Below are positions 7,881 through 16,477 of a stretch of 64,000 nt of DNA, piece after piece. The translations under genes and the position numbers were made by a program. Under the pieces are notes generated by a model that ran no database searches, had not been told where the DNA came from, and saw nothing but the letters and a program-made list of their open reading frames with translations. This stretch comes from Capnocytophaga cynodegmi DSM 19736 (lineage in GTDB: Bacteria; Bacteroidota; Bacteroidia; Flavobacteriales; Flavobacteriaceae), in NCBI RefSeq assembly GCF_000379185.1, contig NZ_KB900726.1:1-64000 (forward strand), written 5' to 3'. The stretch's first letter is position 1; every line of letters starts with the position of its first letter.

Positions 7881-10388
7881 TTAGAATACAGGAGCAATTC
7901 CCAATCTAATTCCAAATTTCGGATTTCTCACGCCATTCACGTCATTAAAATCACTTTGCCAAACAAAGTCGAGACGTATGAAACGGAAATTTCCCAGACC
8001 AATATTCTCAATTCCAAAACCATATTCCCAGTACAATTTGTTTGGAGCATTGAAAACTACATTTGAAACGGTGGCTTCTTTATTCTTGTCAGAAATAGTT
8101 CCATAGGCAAAACGAGCGAAGATTAAACTTCTCAATCTTGTATCTCTAATCCAAGGTATTCTATTGAAAATAAGCCCCTCAAAATGATGTTCAAAATAAC
8201 CATTTACGTAAGTGTCCGTTATAAAATCATAATAATCCAATAAAATAAATGTGTTAGGAGCCGTTGAAAAAGATTGATTTGCTGGAGTAGGGCTTAACAC
8301 AGTTAAAGGCACAGTACCAAATATTTTTCCTGCTTCAACCGAAGTCAAAAGTAAGCCATAACCAAAAAGTGGAATCGGTTTTTGTATTAAAAGCTGTAAT
8401 TTATCATAGTTGAACTGGCTATTAAAAACATCTTTTACTCCTTTGGTGTATTTAATTTGGTAGGTTGAAAATAACTTTTTGCCAAAGCGTTGTTCTACCC
8501 CGTAACCATATACGTTTCTTTTAGGAGTATATGAAAGGACTATCCCTGTATTGAAATCAGTATAATTATTTAGTATTTCTTGATTTTCAGGATTTTTGTA
8601 AGCTATCGAAAAATGATTTTCATCGGCAGATTTGGTTCTTTGATGTGTGCCGAAAAATGAAACTTCGAAATTTTTATGAAGCCCAACGGAAACCAAACTT
8701 TGCCATTTTTTGTTGTGAGTCAAATAGTAATTTTCACCTCGAGCAATGATGAAATTGGTCGTTTTGCTGAAATCTAATCGAGTGTCATCGTGCATTACAA
8801 AGCTACCCAATTGCAAATTGTCATTCTGGAAGGAAGCTCCAAATGTAACACGTGGATAATGTGTTAATAGATACTTAGCACTAATTCCGTATTTGAATTT
8901 GTGGTCACGCAATCCGTAAGCTCCATAGAAATACGACCGAAATCTATCTTCTGTTGAAACATAAGTTTTAAATCCTGCTCTTAATCTTCCTCCTTCTATA
9001 TCGTTTCGTGAATAGATTTGTCCAAGATTCCCAAATTTCAGATACTTTCCTGCAGGAATATAGCCTGAACCAATGATGTCCATAAGGTCTGCAATCAGTT
9101 TAATACGTCGATTGTTTCCAACTTCCTGTATCAATGTTTTCGTTTTGCTTAAATGGCTGGAAGCGGTAGCATTATCATTCCAATACGAATTATCTTTGGC
9201 AAACTGATTTTTGGAAACTCTTACAGTTTGCTCATCATAGAATGAAGAAGGTTTTGGTTTATTTATCACAACATCATAAAAATAAATTTCATTGTGAACG
9301 TATAGCCCTTTTTCGTCTTCTTTTTTTGTAACTAACGTAAAATCACCTTCTTGTATTTCTTTTATAGGATAATAGATAGAATCATTTTCAATGGTAAAAT
9401 GTTTTTCAAAGAACAAGCTCCTTACCATATTAATATTGGTTTTTGGAGTTGTTTTCATTTCTATTGATTTGATAATAAATGTTTTACTATCTACTGTAAA
9501 AAATCCTTCTAAAGCCAAATCTTGGTCTGATTTTGGAAAGAAATGAATTTTGTAGAACATTCGGTTATTTTCTGAAATAGAATCACTTAGTACGTAATGA
9601 TACGTTCCATAACCGAACTCGGAAAGTGGACCAACAAAAGGTTTATTCAGAATGATGTATGAATTATCATAAATTTCAAATTCATCAAAAGCACGGCTAA
9701 TTCGTTCTAAGCCAAATCCTTCCTGAACGATTCCTTGTGAACACTCAGCTTGGATATCAACACGTTTTTTACCAGAAATGTTATTTTCATAAACTTTTTC
9801 AATGGTTTCTTTCAGATACATAGGAAGCGAAAAATGTTCCTTGTATTTCTTTTCGGAAAGGATTTTTCGTATGGTATCGTATTCTTCTCCTAAAGTTGTT
9901 TGTAAGAAAATACTATCCAAGTTATTCAATCCCAGTTCTGTAGAGTAATGTTTTTTGTATTCGTAGGCTGTGGAATTTCGCAAACCTCGTTTTGATTTGT
10001 TTTTCCAGATGCCTTTCAAAATAGGATATGCAGGATTTTCTTTTTTGGACAAGGCTTTTTTAGGTTTTCCTATAATGGTAACTTCCTCAAGTATTTCTCC
10101 TTCAGCTAGTACCACAACCAAATTATGTACATCAGCCTTATTTAAAGATACTCTATTAGTGGCATATCCAATGAATGAAACTTCTATTTCACGATGCTTT
10201 TTTTCGGAGTACAACGAAAATTTTCCTTCTTCATCTGTTGATGTACCTATCGTAGTTTTTGGGAAAATTACATTGGCATAAGGAATTGGATTTCCGTCTT
10301 CATCAATTACTTTTCCTGAAACATTTGTTTGACAGAAAATGTAAAAGGGAAGGAAGAACAATAGTATAGAAAAATATATTCTCATCAT
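7881..10388 (-). CDS. DUF5686 outer-membrane protein with carboxypeptidase-like regulatory domain
   Basis: An 835-residue exported protein. A signal peptide of about 19 residues (ending FYIFCQ) is followed by a carboxypeptidase-regulatory-like beta-sandwich (about 21-105; DEDGNPIPYANVIFPKT is typical), a middle region, and a long C-terminal half rich in alternating beta strands and aromatics. It ends in phenylalanine (PVF), as expected of an outer-membrane barrel. This layout matches the DUF5686 family of Bacteroidota, whose function is not established. There is no TonB plug domain, so it is not a classical TonB receptor. The second ATG three bases in is an equally good start. The gene is monocistronic between two hairpins. 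Confidence 0.85.
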   Translation of the reverse strand: MMRIYFSILLFFLPFYIFCQTNVSGKVIDEDGNPIPYANVIFPKTTIGTSTDEEGKFSLYSEKKHREIEVSFIGYATNRVSLNKADVHNLVVVLAEGEILEEVTIIGKPKKALSKKENPAYPILKGIWKNKSKRGLRNSTAYEYKKHYSTELGLNNLDSIFLQTTLGEEYDTIRKILSEKKYKEHFSLPMYLKETIEKVYENNISGKKRVDIQAECSQGIVQEGFGLERISRAFDEFEIYDNSYIILNKPFVGPLSEFGYGTYHYVLSDSISENNRMFYKIHFFPKSDQDLALEGFFTVDSKTFIIKSIEMKTTPKTNINMVRSLFFEKHFTIENDSIYYPIKEIQEGDFTLVTKKEDEKGLYVHNEIYFYDVVINKPKPSSFYDEQTVRVSKNQFAKDNSYWNDNATASSHLSKTKTLIQEVGNNRRIKLIADLMDIIGSGYIPAGKYLKFGNLGQIYSRNDIEGGRLRAGFKTYVSTEDRFRSYFYGAYGLRDHKFKYGISAKYLLTHYPRVTFGASFQNDNLQLGSFVMHDDTRLDFSKTTNFIIARGENYYLTHNKKWQSLVSVGLHKNFEVSFFGTHQRTKSADENHFSIAYKNPENQEILNNYTDFNTGIVLSYTPKRNVYGYGVEQRFGKKLFSTYQIKYTKGVKDVFNSQFNYDKLQLLIQKPIPLFGYGLLLTSVEAGKIFGTVPLTVLSPTPANQSFSTAPNTFILLDYYDFITDTYVNGYFEHHFEGLIFNRIPWIRDTRLRSLIFARFAYGTISDKNKEATVSNVVFNAPNKLYWEYGFGIENIGLGNFRFIRLDFVWQSDFNDVNGVRNPKFGIRLGIAPVF

Positions 10389-10400
10389 AATTTAATAATA

Positions 10401-10446
10401 AATCTGTCTGAAAAAGGGGGTAAATATAAACCTTTTCAGACAGATT
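10401..10446 (-). terminator. Probable terminator after the hexosamine-kinase-like gene
   Basis: A 16-bp stem with one bulge (10401-10417 with 10431-10446, CTGTCTGAAAA paired with TTTTCAGACAG). The T-rich tail is better on the plus side (TTTTTA) than on the minus side, but the position fits the end of the leftward kinase gene. Confidence 0.6.
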
Positions 10447-10474
10447 TTTAAAATTAATAGGTTAATTTTATGTT

Positions 10475-11530
10475 CTATTTAAAGCATTTTGCTGTAATTT
10501 CTCTTAGTTCAGTTTCTTTCTCTTCTAAACGTTGCAACAACACAAACTGATTTCTTGCACGAATGAAATTTTCATCTTCAAAGTGTGTTTTGAAGTAAAT
10601 ATCATTGTTAAAATAATCCGTCAGGAAGCGAACTCCAATGATGAAAATCATATACTTAGCTCCGTCTAAAATCATATTTTTTTCAGTTTCCGTCATTACA
10701 TTTTTCATTACAGAGAAACCTTTACAAATAGCTTCAAAGAATGAAGTGTTGAATACAATTTTGGACTCATCTAACTCATTTTCATTAGTTGGACTAACAG
10801 AAGTTCGAACCATATCTCCAAAATCATACAACAAAATTCCTTGCATTACCGTGTCTAAGTCAATTACTTTGAAGTCATTAGGATTGTCTTTGTTAATCAG
10901 AACGTTATTGATTTTAGTGTCGTTGTGTGTTACGCGAATAGGAATGCGTTTTTCATCAACAGCTTTTTTTACTTCATCAAAAATAACCTTGTGTGATTTA
11001 GCAAAATCGTAGAGGTGTTGTGCTTTTTTAATACGTTCAGGTTTTGCTTGTGCGTAGGCTTCTTCCAGTTGCTGAAAACGCTTTGGTCCATTATGGAAGT
11101 CAGGAATGGTATCCTGAAGTTTATCAGTATCTATTTTTTCAAAAGTTTTGATGAAAGTGGCATAAGCCGAAGCTGCTTTTTCCGCTTGCCAAGCTTCCTC
11201 TACAAATTCATAAGCAACGTAATTTTTTGCAAAAGGAACAGTCCTCCAAACAGCATTTTCTGTTTCTATAGAATAACCTCCTGTTTTTACGGGTAACATA
11301 TTTAAAATAATATTATTATCTGAAACCGTTTCCCAAAGTAGCTCTATATTTTTTATAATGGCGTGAGGTTTTTTAAAAACATTAATGTTAATACCTTGAA
11401 GAACGTATTCATCTTCAGTGGTTTTTACTAAAAAAGTGTAGTTAATATGCCCATTTCCGAAAGGTTCTACGGAAATGATTTCTCCTTTTAAATCGAACAA
11501 AGGAGCTATTTTTTCGGCTGTGGTTTTCAT
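10475..11530 (-). CDS. Phosphotransferase-family sugar kinase, resembling N-acetylhexosamine 1-kinase (NahK)
   Basis: A 351-residue soluble kinase of the aminoglycoside-phosphotransferase fold. The loop THNDTKINNV (201-210) carries the catalytic Asp204 and the magnesium-binding Asn209. IDLDTVMQG (223-231) gives the metal-binding Asp225. An N-terminal GNGHINYTFLV segment forms the nucleotide-binding strand pair. These features match NahK of Bifidobacterium, which phosphorylates the anomeric carbon of N-acetylglucosamine or N-acetylgalactosamine. A sugar nucleotidyltransferase is encoded 74 bp upstream on the same strand. Together they could turn free HexNAc into a UDP- or other NDP-sugar without going through glucosamine-6-phosphate. 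The kinase family is clear; the exact sugar is inferred. Confidence 0.75.
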   Translation of the reverse strand: MKTTAEKIAPLFDLKGEIISVEPFGNGHINYTFLVKTTEDEYVLQGININVFKKPHAIIKNIELLWETVSDNNIILNMLPVKTGGYSIETENAVWRTVPFAKNYVAYEFVEEAWQAEKAASAYATFIKTFEKIDTDKLQDTIPDFHNGPKRFQQLEEAYAQAKPERIKKAQHLYDFAKSHKVIFDEVKKAVDEKRIPIRVTHNDTKINNVLINKDNPNDFKVIDLDTVMQGILLYDFGDMVRTSVSPTNENELDESKIVFNTSFFEAICKGFSVMKNVMTETEKNMILDGAKYMIFIIGVRFLTDYFNNDIYFKTHFEDENFIRARNQFVLLQRLEEKETELREITAKCFK

Positions 11531-11548
11531 TGTTTTTTAAAATTTAAT

Positions 11549-11591
11549 AAGATGAGAAAGAAGATTTTTTAATTTTCAACTTTCTCATCTT
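11549..11591 (-). promoter_or_regulatory. Hairpin between nucleotidyltransferase and kinase genes
   Basis: A perfect 12-bp inverted repeat (AAGATGAGAAAG at 11549-11560 with CTTTCTCATCTT at 11580-11591) around a 19-nt loop. It has no clear T-run, so it is more likely an mRNA processing, stabilising or partial-termination site inside the operon than a full terminator. Confidence 0.5.
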
Positions 11592-11604
11592 AGTGGTTAA
11601 TTAT

Positions 11605-12471
11605 TTAAAAATTCTCTGGATATTTTCCGTTTTTTGTCAGATTTTGAATTTCATTCTTAACTTTTTCCAAATCTTCACGATAAGTCATTCCGAACCAAGC
11701 ATCGTTATTAGGAAGAACTTCCAAAACGTAACCTTCTTTTTCGATAGCGTGTTGAACAATCAAAGGAATGAAAAATTCCGCTTTTGGTTTGTCTCTGTTT
11801 GCTTCAACGAAATCGGCAAAAAGTTTTTCTGTCATTGGGAAAATCTCAGGAGTGAATCCCCAGAAATTCATAGAAACAAAATCATTGATATCATAGTTGA
11901 TTCCTGTTTCTTGGTCTACAACGGTAGTATCATTTACTTTTATAAGTTTTGTAGCCTCTACAATTGATTGTAAATGATTGTTGCTGTCCACTTTGCAAAT
12001 TCCTCGCGATACCGTTCCATTTTCACTTAGCGTGTTTCTTAACAGATAACCAGCGGAGAAGAAAGTTTTATTTTTTCCTGATTTTAAGGCTTTTGCCATA
12101 AAGTGGAATGCATCTTTTCCATAGTAGTCATCGGCATTAATGATAAGGAAAGGATTTTTTACCACATCTTTTACGCAAAGCATTGCGTGTCCAGTTCCCC
12201 AAGGTTTTTGACGTTCAATTCCTTTTGGGTTTTGTAAATCTTGGTACACGAAAGAAACTGGCACTCCTTTAAAACGGTTTTCTAAATGTGTTTTAGTTAG
12301 TTGGTCAATTTCTGTTCTGATAATCATAACTACATCCGAGAAACCTGCCTCAAGAGCATCAAAAATTCCGTAGTCAAATAAAGCATTTCCGTTGTAAATT
12401 TCTTGTAATTGCTTGTCCGAACCGAAACGGCTACCCAAACCTGCGGCTAAAATCACTAATGTTGTATTCAT
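11605..12471 (-). CDS. Sugar-phosphate nucleotidyltransferase family protein
   Basis: A 288-residue GT-A-fold nucleotidyltransferase. The N-terminal nucleotide-binding loop is VILAAGLGSRFGSDKQLQ (about 6-23). The GTGHA motif at 92-96 and NADDYYG at 112-118 (metal-binding aspartates) are both intact. The enzyme would join a sugar 1-phosphate to an NTP with release of pyrophosphate. The GTGHA loop resembles that of UDP-GlcNAc and UDP-glucose pyrophosphorylases, and there is no left-handed beta-helix acetyltransferase domain as in GlmU. The adjacent downstream gene is a NahK-like kinase that would make the sugar 1-phosphate. PhoH lies 41 bp upstream on the same strand. Nucleotide and sugar specificity cannot be read from the sequence. 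Confidence 0.78.
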   Translation of the reverse strand: MNTTLVILAAGLGSRFGSDKQLQEIYNGNALFDYGIFDALEAGFSDVVMIIRTEIDQLTKTHLENRFKGVPVSFVYQDLQNPKGIERQKPWGTGHAMLCVKDVVKNPFLIINADDYYGKDAFHFMAKALKSGKNKTFFSAGYLLRNTLSENGTVSRGICKVDSNNHLQSIVEATKLIKVNDTTVVDQETGINYDINDFVSMNFWGFTPEIFPMTEKLFADFVEANRDKPKAEFFIPLIVQHAIEKEGYVLEVLPNNDAWFGMTYREDLEKVKNEIQNLTKNGKYPENF

Positions 12472-12512
12472 ACTTTTTTATATTTTTATAACTTTGTTAT
12501 GTGAGTTTTTTA

Positions 12513-13469
12513 TTATGCTTCCATATTTTCGATGCTTTTGTAAGCTTCGATAATGTTTTTCACTAATGGATGACGTACCACATCTTTATCGTCTAAGTGT
12601 AAAATTCCAATTCCTTTTACATTTCGTAAGATGAGTAAAGCTTCTTTTAATCCTGAAGAAACTCTACGAGGGAGGTCTATCTGTCCTGGGTCGCCAGTTA
12701 TCATAAACTTAGCATTTCGTCCCATTCTGGTTAGGAACATTTTCATTTGTGCGTGTGTAGTGTTTTGTGCTTCGTCCAGAATCACAAAAGCATTATCAAG
12801 TGTACGTCCTCGCATAAAAGCCAAAGGAGCAATTTCAATAACTCCTGTTTCGATAAATCCAGCAAGTTTTTCATACGGAATCATATCTCGAAGAGCGTCG
12901 TAGAGGGGTTGCATATATGGGTCTAGTTTTTCTTTTAAGTCTCCTGGCAGAAACCCTAAATTCTCTCCAGCTTCCACTGCAGGGCGAGTTAAAATGATAC
13001 GTTTTACTTGTTTTTCTTTCAAAGCTTTAACGGCTAAGGCAACACCCACATAGGTTTTTCCTGTTCCCGCTGGTCCTACAGCAAAAATCATATCATTTTT
13101 CTTCATCAACTCAACCAATTTAACTTGGTTTTTTGTTTGTGGACGAATGACTTTCCCGTTTACGCCGTGAACAATGATATCTTTATCGTTTTTTGAATCA
13201 GTTTCAGGAGTTTTTCCATTGGAATTTAGTATGCCGTCAATCGACTGCACATCCAATCGGTTGTATTTTGAATAAAAGTTGATTAGTTGTTCAATTTTCT
13301 TTTCAAAATCTTTCAACTGCTCTTCTTCTCCGAAGGCACGAATGCTATTTCCTCGTGCTACAATTTTTAGTTTTGGGAAATGAGCCTTAATTTGCTTTAT
13401 ATTAGCTTCTCTTTCACCGAAAAAGAGCTGTGGATTTATTTCTATAAGTTCTAAAGTAATTTCGTTCAA
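12513..13469 (-). CDS. phoH: PhoH-family ATPase (YbeZ type)
   Basis: A 318-residue ATPase. Residues 1-75 form a KH-like N-terminal region. After a linker, the PhoH domain (about 105-315) has Walker A GPAGTGKT at 132-139 and Walker B VILDEAQ ending at about 235, followed by the sensor segment MFLTRMGRNAKFMITGDPGQIDL. In E. coli, YbeZ works with the endoribonuclease YbeY in ribosome maturation and RNA quality control. No ybeY is in this window. It may be co-transcribed with the downstream nucleotidyltransferase gene, but the functions do not obviously match. Confidence 0.92.
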   Translation of the reverse strand: MNEITLELIEINPQLFFGEREANIKQIKAHFPKLKIVARGNSIRAFGEEEQLKDFEKKIEQLINFYSKYNRLDVQSIDGILNSNGKTPETDSKNDKDIIVHGVNGKVIRPQTKNQVKLVELMKKNDMIFAVGPAGTGKTYVGVALAVKALKEKQVKRIILTRPAVEAGENLGFLPGDLKEKLDPYMQPLYDALRDMIPYEKLAGFIETGVIEIAPLAFMRGRTLDNAFVILDEAQNTTHAQMKMFLTRMGRNAKFMITGDPGQIDLPRRVSSGLKEALLILRNVKGIGILHLDDKDVVRHPLVKNIIEAYKSIENMEA

Positions 13470-13614
13470 AGTTTTTATCTTTTCTAAGGATTTAACAAAT
13501 GCTGAATGCTAATTAAAACAGTGCAATTTTATAAAAAAAAACACTCATTTGCAAGAGAAAACGTTTTTATTTTGAATATTGAATAGAAGTCCAAATGGAA
13601 AAGTAGGAAAAATA

Positions 13615-13652
13615 AAAAAAGTAGTCAAGATTTTCCTCTCAACTACTTTTTT
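13615..13652 (-). terminator. Terminator after the OmpA-family gene
   Basis: An 11-bp stem (13615-13625 with 13642-13652, GTAGT/ACTAC flanked by A- and T-runs) and a 16-nt loop, about 20 bp after the leftward OmpA-family stop codon. Confidence 0.75.
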
Positions 13653-13671
13653 AAATAGATTGTTTACAAAA

Positions 13672-14538
13672 TTAGTTATTAATTGCAGGATCTTTCATTC
13701 CTTGCTCTATCATATTATAGAATTGGTCAAGTTTTGGAAGTACTACAATACGAGTTCTTCTATTTTGAGCTTTTCCTTCTCTGGTTTCGTTAGTAGTTAC
13801 TGGAACATATTCACTTCTTCCTGCAGCCGTCATACGTGATGGGCTAACGCCAAAATCATTTTGTAAGATACGAACAACTGCGGTAGCTCTAAGAACACTC
13901 AAATCCCAATTGTCTTTAATTGAGCTATTTGCTTTGAAAGGAACATTGTCGGTGTGTCCTTCTACCATAAACTCGAAATCAGGTTTGTTTTTAACAACCA
14001 TTGCTACTTTACCTAAAACCTCTTTTGCTCGATTTGTTACGGCATAACTTCCACTACTGAATAGCAACTTGTCAGAGATATTTACAAAAACAACACCTTT
14101 TTCTACCTTTATTTCGATGTCTTGATCGTCCAAGTTTCCGATAGCTCCCTTGAGGCTTTGAACCAAAGCTAAGTTTACAGAGTCACGGCGAGTTACAGCG
14201 TCTCGTAAGTTTTTGATTGTAAGGTCTTTTTCTCGAAGACTTTCCAATGATTTTTCAAGATTTTCAGCTCCTTTTTGGGTCAAAGTGGTAAGATTACCCA
14301 TATTGTTGATAAGCTGTTGGTTATTTTCTTTTAGTAAGTCATTCTGATTTTTCAAACTTGCAACTTGATGTTGTAATCCTTCATAATCTTTCAAACAGAT
14401 ATTTAACTTCATTGTTGCTGAGTTTAATAAATCTTCTGTTTGTTTGTGCTTATCAGCCAACTCTGCATATTTCTTTTTAGAAACACACGAAGTTGCTAAA
14501 ATACTCACTAACGAAACAGCAATAAAAATTTTTCTCAT
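13672..14538 (-). CDS. OmpA-family peptidoglycan-binding lipoprotein
   Basis: A 288-residue lipoprotein. The signal peptide ends in the lipobox LATSC with Cys18 as the lipid site. A long charged heptad-rich region (about 22-120) is probably coiled coil. The C-terminal OmpA domain (about 150-275) holds the peptidoglycan-binding signature VEGHTDNVPF and the NRRTRIVVLP end. It would tie the outer membrane to the cell wall. Its own -7 box lies 25 bp upstream, and it ends at a terminator, so it is a single-gene unit although the glycosyltransferase gene is close behind it. Confidence 0.9.
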   Translation of the reverse strand: MRKIFIAVSLVSILATSCVSKKKYAELADKHKQTEDLLNSATMKLNICLKDYEGLQHQVASLKNQNDLLKENNQQLINNMGNLTTLTQKGAENLEKSLESLREKDLTIKNLRDAVTRRDSVNLALVQSLKGAIGNLDDQDIEIKVEKGVVFVNISDKLLFSSGSYAVTNRAKEVLGKVAMVVKNKPDFEFMVEGHTDNVPFKANSSIKDNWDLSVLRATAVVRILQNDFGVSPSRMTAAGRSEYVPVTTNETREGKAQNRRTRIVVLPKLDQFYNMIEQGMKDPAINN

Positions 14539-14563
14539 CTCTAAATGTTTAATAGTTAGACCG

Positions 14564-14571
14564 CAAAGTTA
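14564..14571 (-). promoter_or_regulatory. -7 promoter box (TAACTTTG) of the OmpA-family gene
   Basis: An exact TAnnTTTG on the minus strand, 26 bp before the start codon. The -33 element is not obvious. Confidence 0.55.
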
Positions 14572-14580
14572 CTAAAAAAA

Positions 14581-15570
14581 TCAATGGAAATCACTAAAAA
14601 ACTTCTTATTTTTAACAAAATACAGCCAAACAATTGATTTTGTGTTGTAATATGAAGAAAAAGTGTGTTTTGGTCTTTTGTTTTTGAATTTTAAAAAATT
14701 GTGATAGAAGTTCATATGAGCTTTGAATATTGCCCAAGTAAACCAAATTTTTCCCTGTAAAAGAAAACGTATTCCAGCAATTCCATCAAAAATTAGTCTG
14801 ATAAATAGTGTTTTATATAGATTTTCTTGCGGAAGGTTCTTAAGAAGCATAAATAAACCATTTCTGAAATTCAGAAAAGTTTTCTTAGGGCTATCTACTG
14901 GAAGAGTAGCACCGCCAACGTGATACACAATGCTTTCAGAACAGAAAACAACTCGCTTGTTGAGGTGGTGAATTCTCCAACAAAGGTCTATTTCCTCTTG
15001 ATGTGCAAAAAAGTCTTCATCGAAACCTTTTACTTGATTGAAAACTTCCGAACGTACAAAAAGAGAGGCTCCCGAAGCCCAAAAAATATCTGTTTGGGAG
15101 TTGTATTGTCCATAATCTTCTTCTATTGTTTCAAAAATACGTCCTCGACAGAAAGGAAATCCATATTTGTCAATAAAACCACCAGCTGCACCTGCATATT
15201 CGAACATTTTTTTGTTCTTGTAGTCCAAGATTTTAGGTTGAACAGCCCCGATTTCAGAATTTTTGAAAACATTTATGACTGGAAGTAGCCAATTTTCAGT
15301 AACTTCAATATCTGAGTTGAGCAAACAATACACATCTGCAGAAATTTTAGCTAGTCCCCAGTTGTAACCTTGAGCGTATCCACCATTTAAAGGATTTCTG
15401 ATAAGTTGAACATCTGGAAAATGCGATGTTAAGTAGGAAATAGAGTCGTCGGAAGAGGCATTGTCAATTACATAAACGTCTGCTTCTTGCGAGTGTGCCA
15501 CAACCGAAGGTAAAAACTTCTCTAATAAGTGCTTCCCATTCCAATTGAGTATTACGACAGCTATTTTCAT
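14581..15570 (-). CDS. Glycosyltransferase family 2 (rhamnosyltransferase-like)
   Basis: A 329-residue GT-A glycosyltransferase. The start MKIAVVILNWNGK and VIDNASSDDS (35-44) bind the nucleotide sugar. The metal-binding DxD position is read as NSD at 85-87, as in many rhamnosyltransferase-like GT2 enzymes. FFAHQEEIDLCWR (about 198-210) holds the acceptor-side ED motif. A hydrophobic C-terminal region may touch the membrane. It lies 4 bp after the DUF4249 gene and is probably co-transcribed with it. The acceptor is unknown; lipid-linked or surface polysaccharide is likely. Confidence 0.85.
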   Translation of the reverse strand: MKIAVVILNWNGKHLLEKFLPSVVAHSQEADVYVIDNASSDDSISYLTSHFPDVQLIRNPLNGGYAQGYNWGLAKISADVYCLLNSDIEVTENWLLPVINVFKNSEIGAVQPKILDYKNKKMFEYAGAAGGFIDKYGFPFCRGRIFETIEEDYGQYNSQTDIFWASGASLFVRSEVFNQVKGFDEDFFAHQEEIDLCWRIHHLNKRVVFCSESIVYHVGGATLPVDSPKKTFLNFRNGLFMLLKNLPQENLYKTLFIRLIFDGIAGIRFLLQGKIWFTWAIFKAHMNFYHNFLKFKNKRPKHTFSSYYNTKSIVWLYFVKNKKFFSDFH

Positions 15571-15574
15571 AAGG

Positions 15575-16474
15575 TTATTTTACCTCGTAGGATATTTCAG
15601 AATATTGCGAAACGCGAAAAGCTCCTAATGGGTTTTCTTTGGGATTTTCTGTGTTCACGACATTACCATACACACGTGAAGGAATGGTAAATCCGCCTTC
15701 TCGTCTGCTGTTGGTTGTGTTTCTTATGAGAATATTAACAAATTGTTGATATTGAGGAGAAACGCGGAAAAGAGTCGCCCTTACTCGATATCCTTTCTTT
15801 AAAATCAATTCCATAAGGCTTGTTGTAAAGAAGAATTTGCGATCGGAAAGAAGTTCGTCATTCAGGCTGATGAAAACATCTTTTTTATGGTCTTTTAATT
15901 TTATAAAATAGTTATTTTCTTCGTTTAGAATACCATCAAAAGGAAATTTCACCTCTATTTTATCTTTGAATAGCCCACCATTGGCTTTTTGTGTTACGTT
16001 GTCAGGATTTATGACAGGAACTTCTCGCATTTTTTCCTTTGCTATGTAGGTTTTGCCTTTATACTCAATGGTAAGAATGTACTCTTTCCCTACTGAGGGC
16101 ATAATTCCGTCAGTGTTTGCATAGATACTTCCCCCTTTAGAAGGGATAAAAGCAATTCCTGCTAAGTCTTTATCTTTTGTATATAAATCTTTGTAATCTT
16201 CTGGGAATATTTCTTTTAAAGGATATATTTCTCCGTCGCTTGTTGATACTTTTATGACCGCTCCACTAACCTTTTCTGATGGAGATTGGTCGTAATAATT
16301 CGTTGTGTAACTTAAATGTACAATAGGAAAGGCTTTTTCATTTCCTTTTTTCCAGTCGATATAGGCATCAACTACCAATTGTTTTTCTTGCGTATCTAAA
16401 GACAGATCAATTACTTCCTCACAAGAAGTAAGTAAGGTTGTGACACACAAAAATATGTAAATAATTTTTTTCAT
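15575..16474 (-). CDS. DUF4249 lipoprotein, partner of a TonB-dependent receptor
   Basis: A 299-residue lipoprotein with a signal peptide ending LLTSC (lipid Cys18), followed by the DUF4249 domain (EVIDLSLDTQEKQLVVDAYI at its start). The domain is rich in beta strands. DUF4249 genes in Bacteroidota nearly always follow a TonB-dependent receptor gene, as here with a 3-bp gap. The protein is therefore likely to sit at the cell surface and work with that receptor. The ligand is not known. Confidence 0.88.
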   Translation of the reverse strand: MKKIIYIFLCVTTLLTSCEEVIDLSLDTQEKQLVVDAYIDWKKGNEKAFPIVHLSYTTNYYDQSPSEKVSGAVIKVSTSDGEIYPLKEIFPEDYKDLYTKDKDLAGIAFIPSKGGSIYANTDGIMPSVGKEYILTIEYKGKTYIAKEKMREVPVINPDNVTQKANGGLFKDKIEVKFPFDGILNEENNYFIKLKDHKKDVFISLNDELLSDRKFFFTTSLMELILKKGYRVRATLFRVSPQYQQFVNILIRNTTNSRREGGFTIPSRVYGNVVNTENPKENPLGAFRVSQYSEISYEVK

Positions 16475-16477
16475 AGT

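Noticed and set aside
7583-7915. Antisense frame opposite the metallopeptidase
   Set aside because: It is a shadow of two real genes that crosses a terminator, with no start context or domain.
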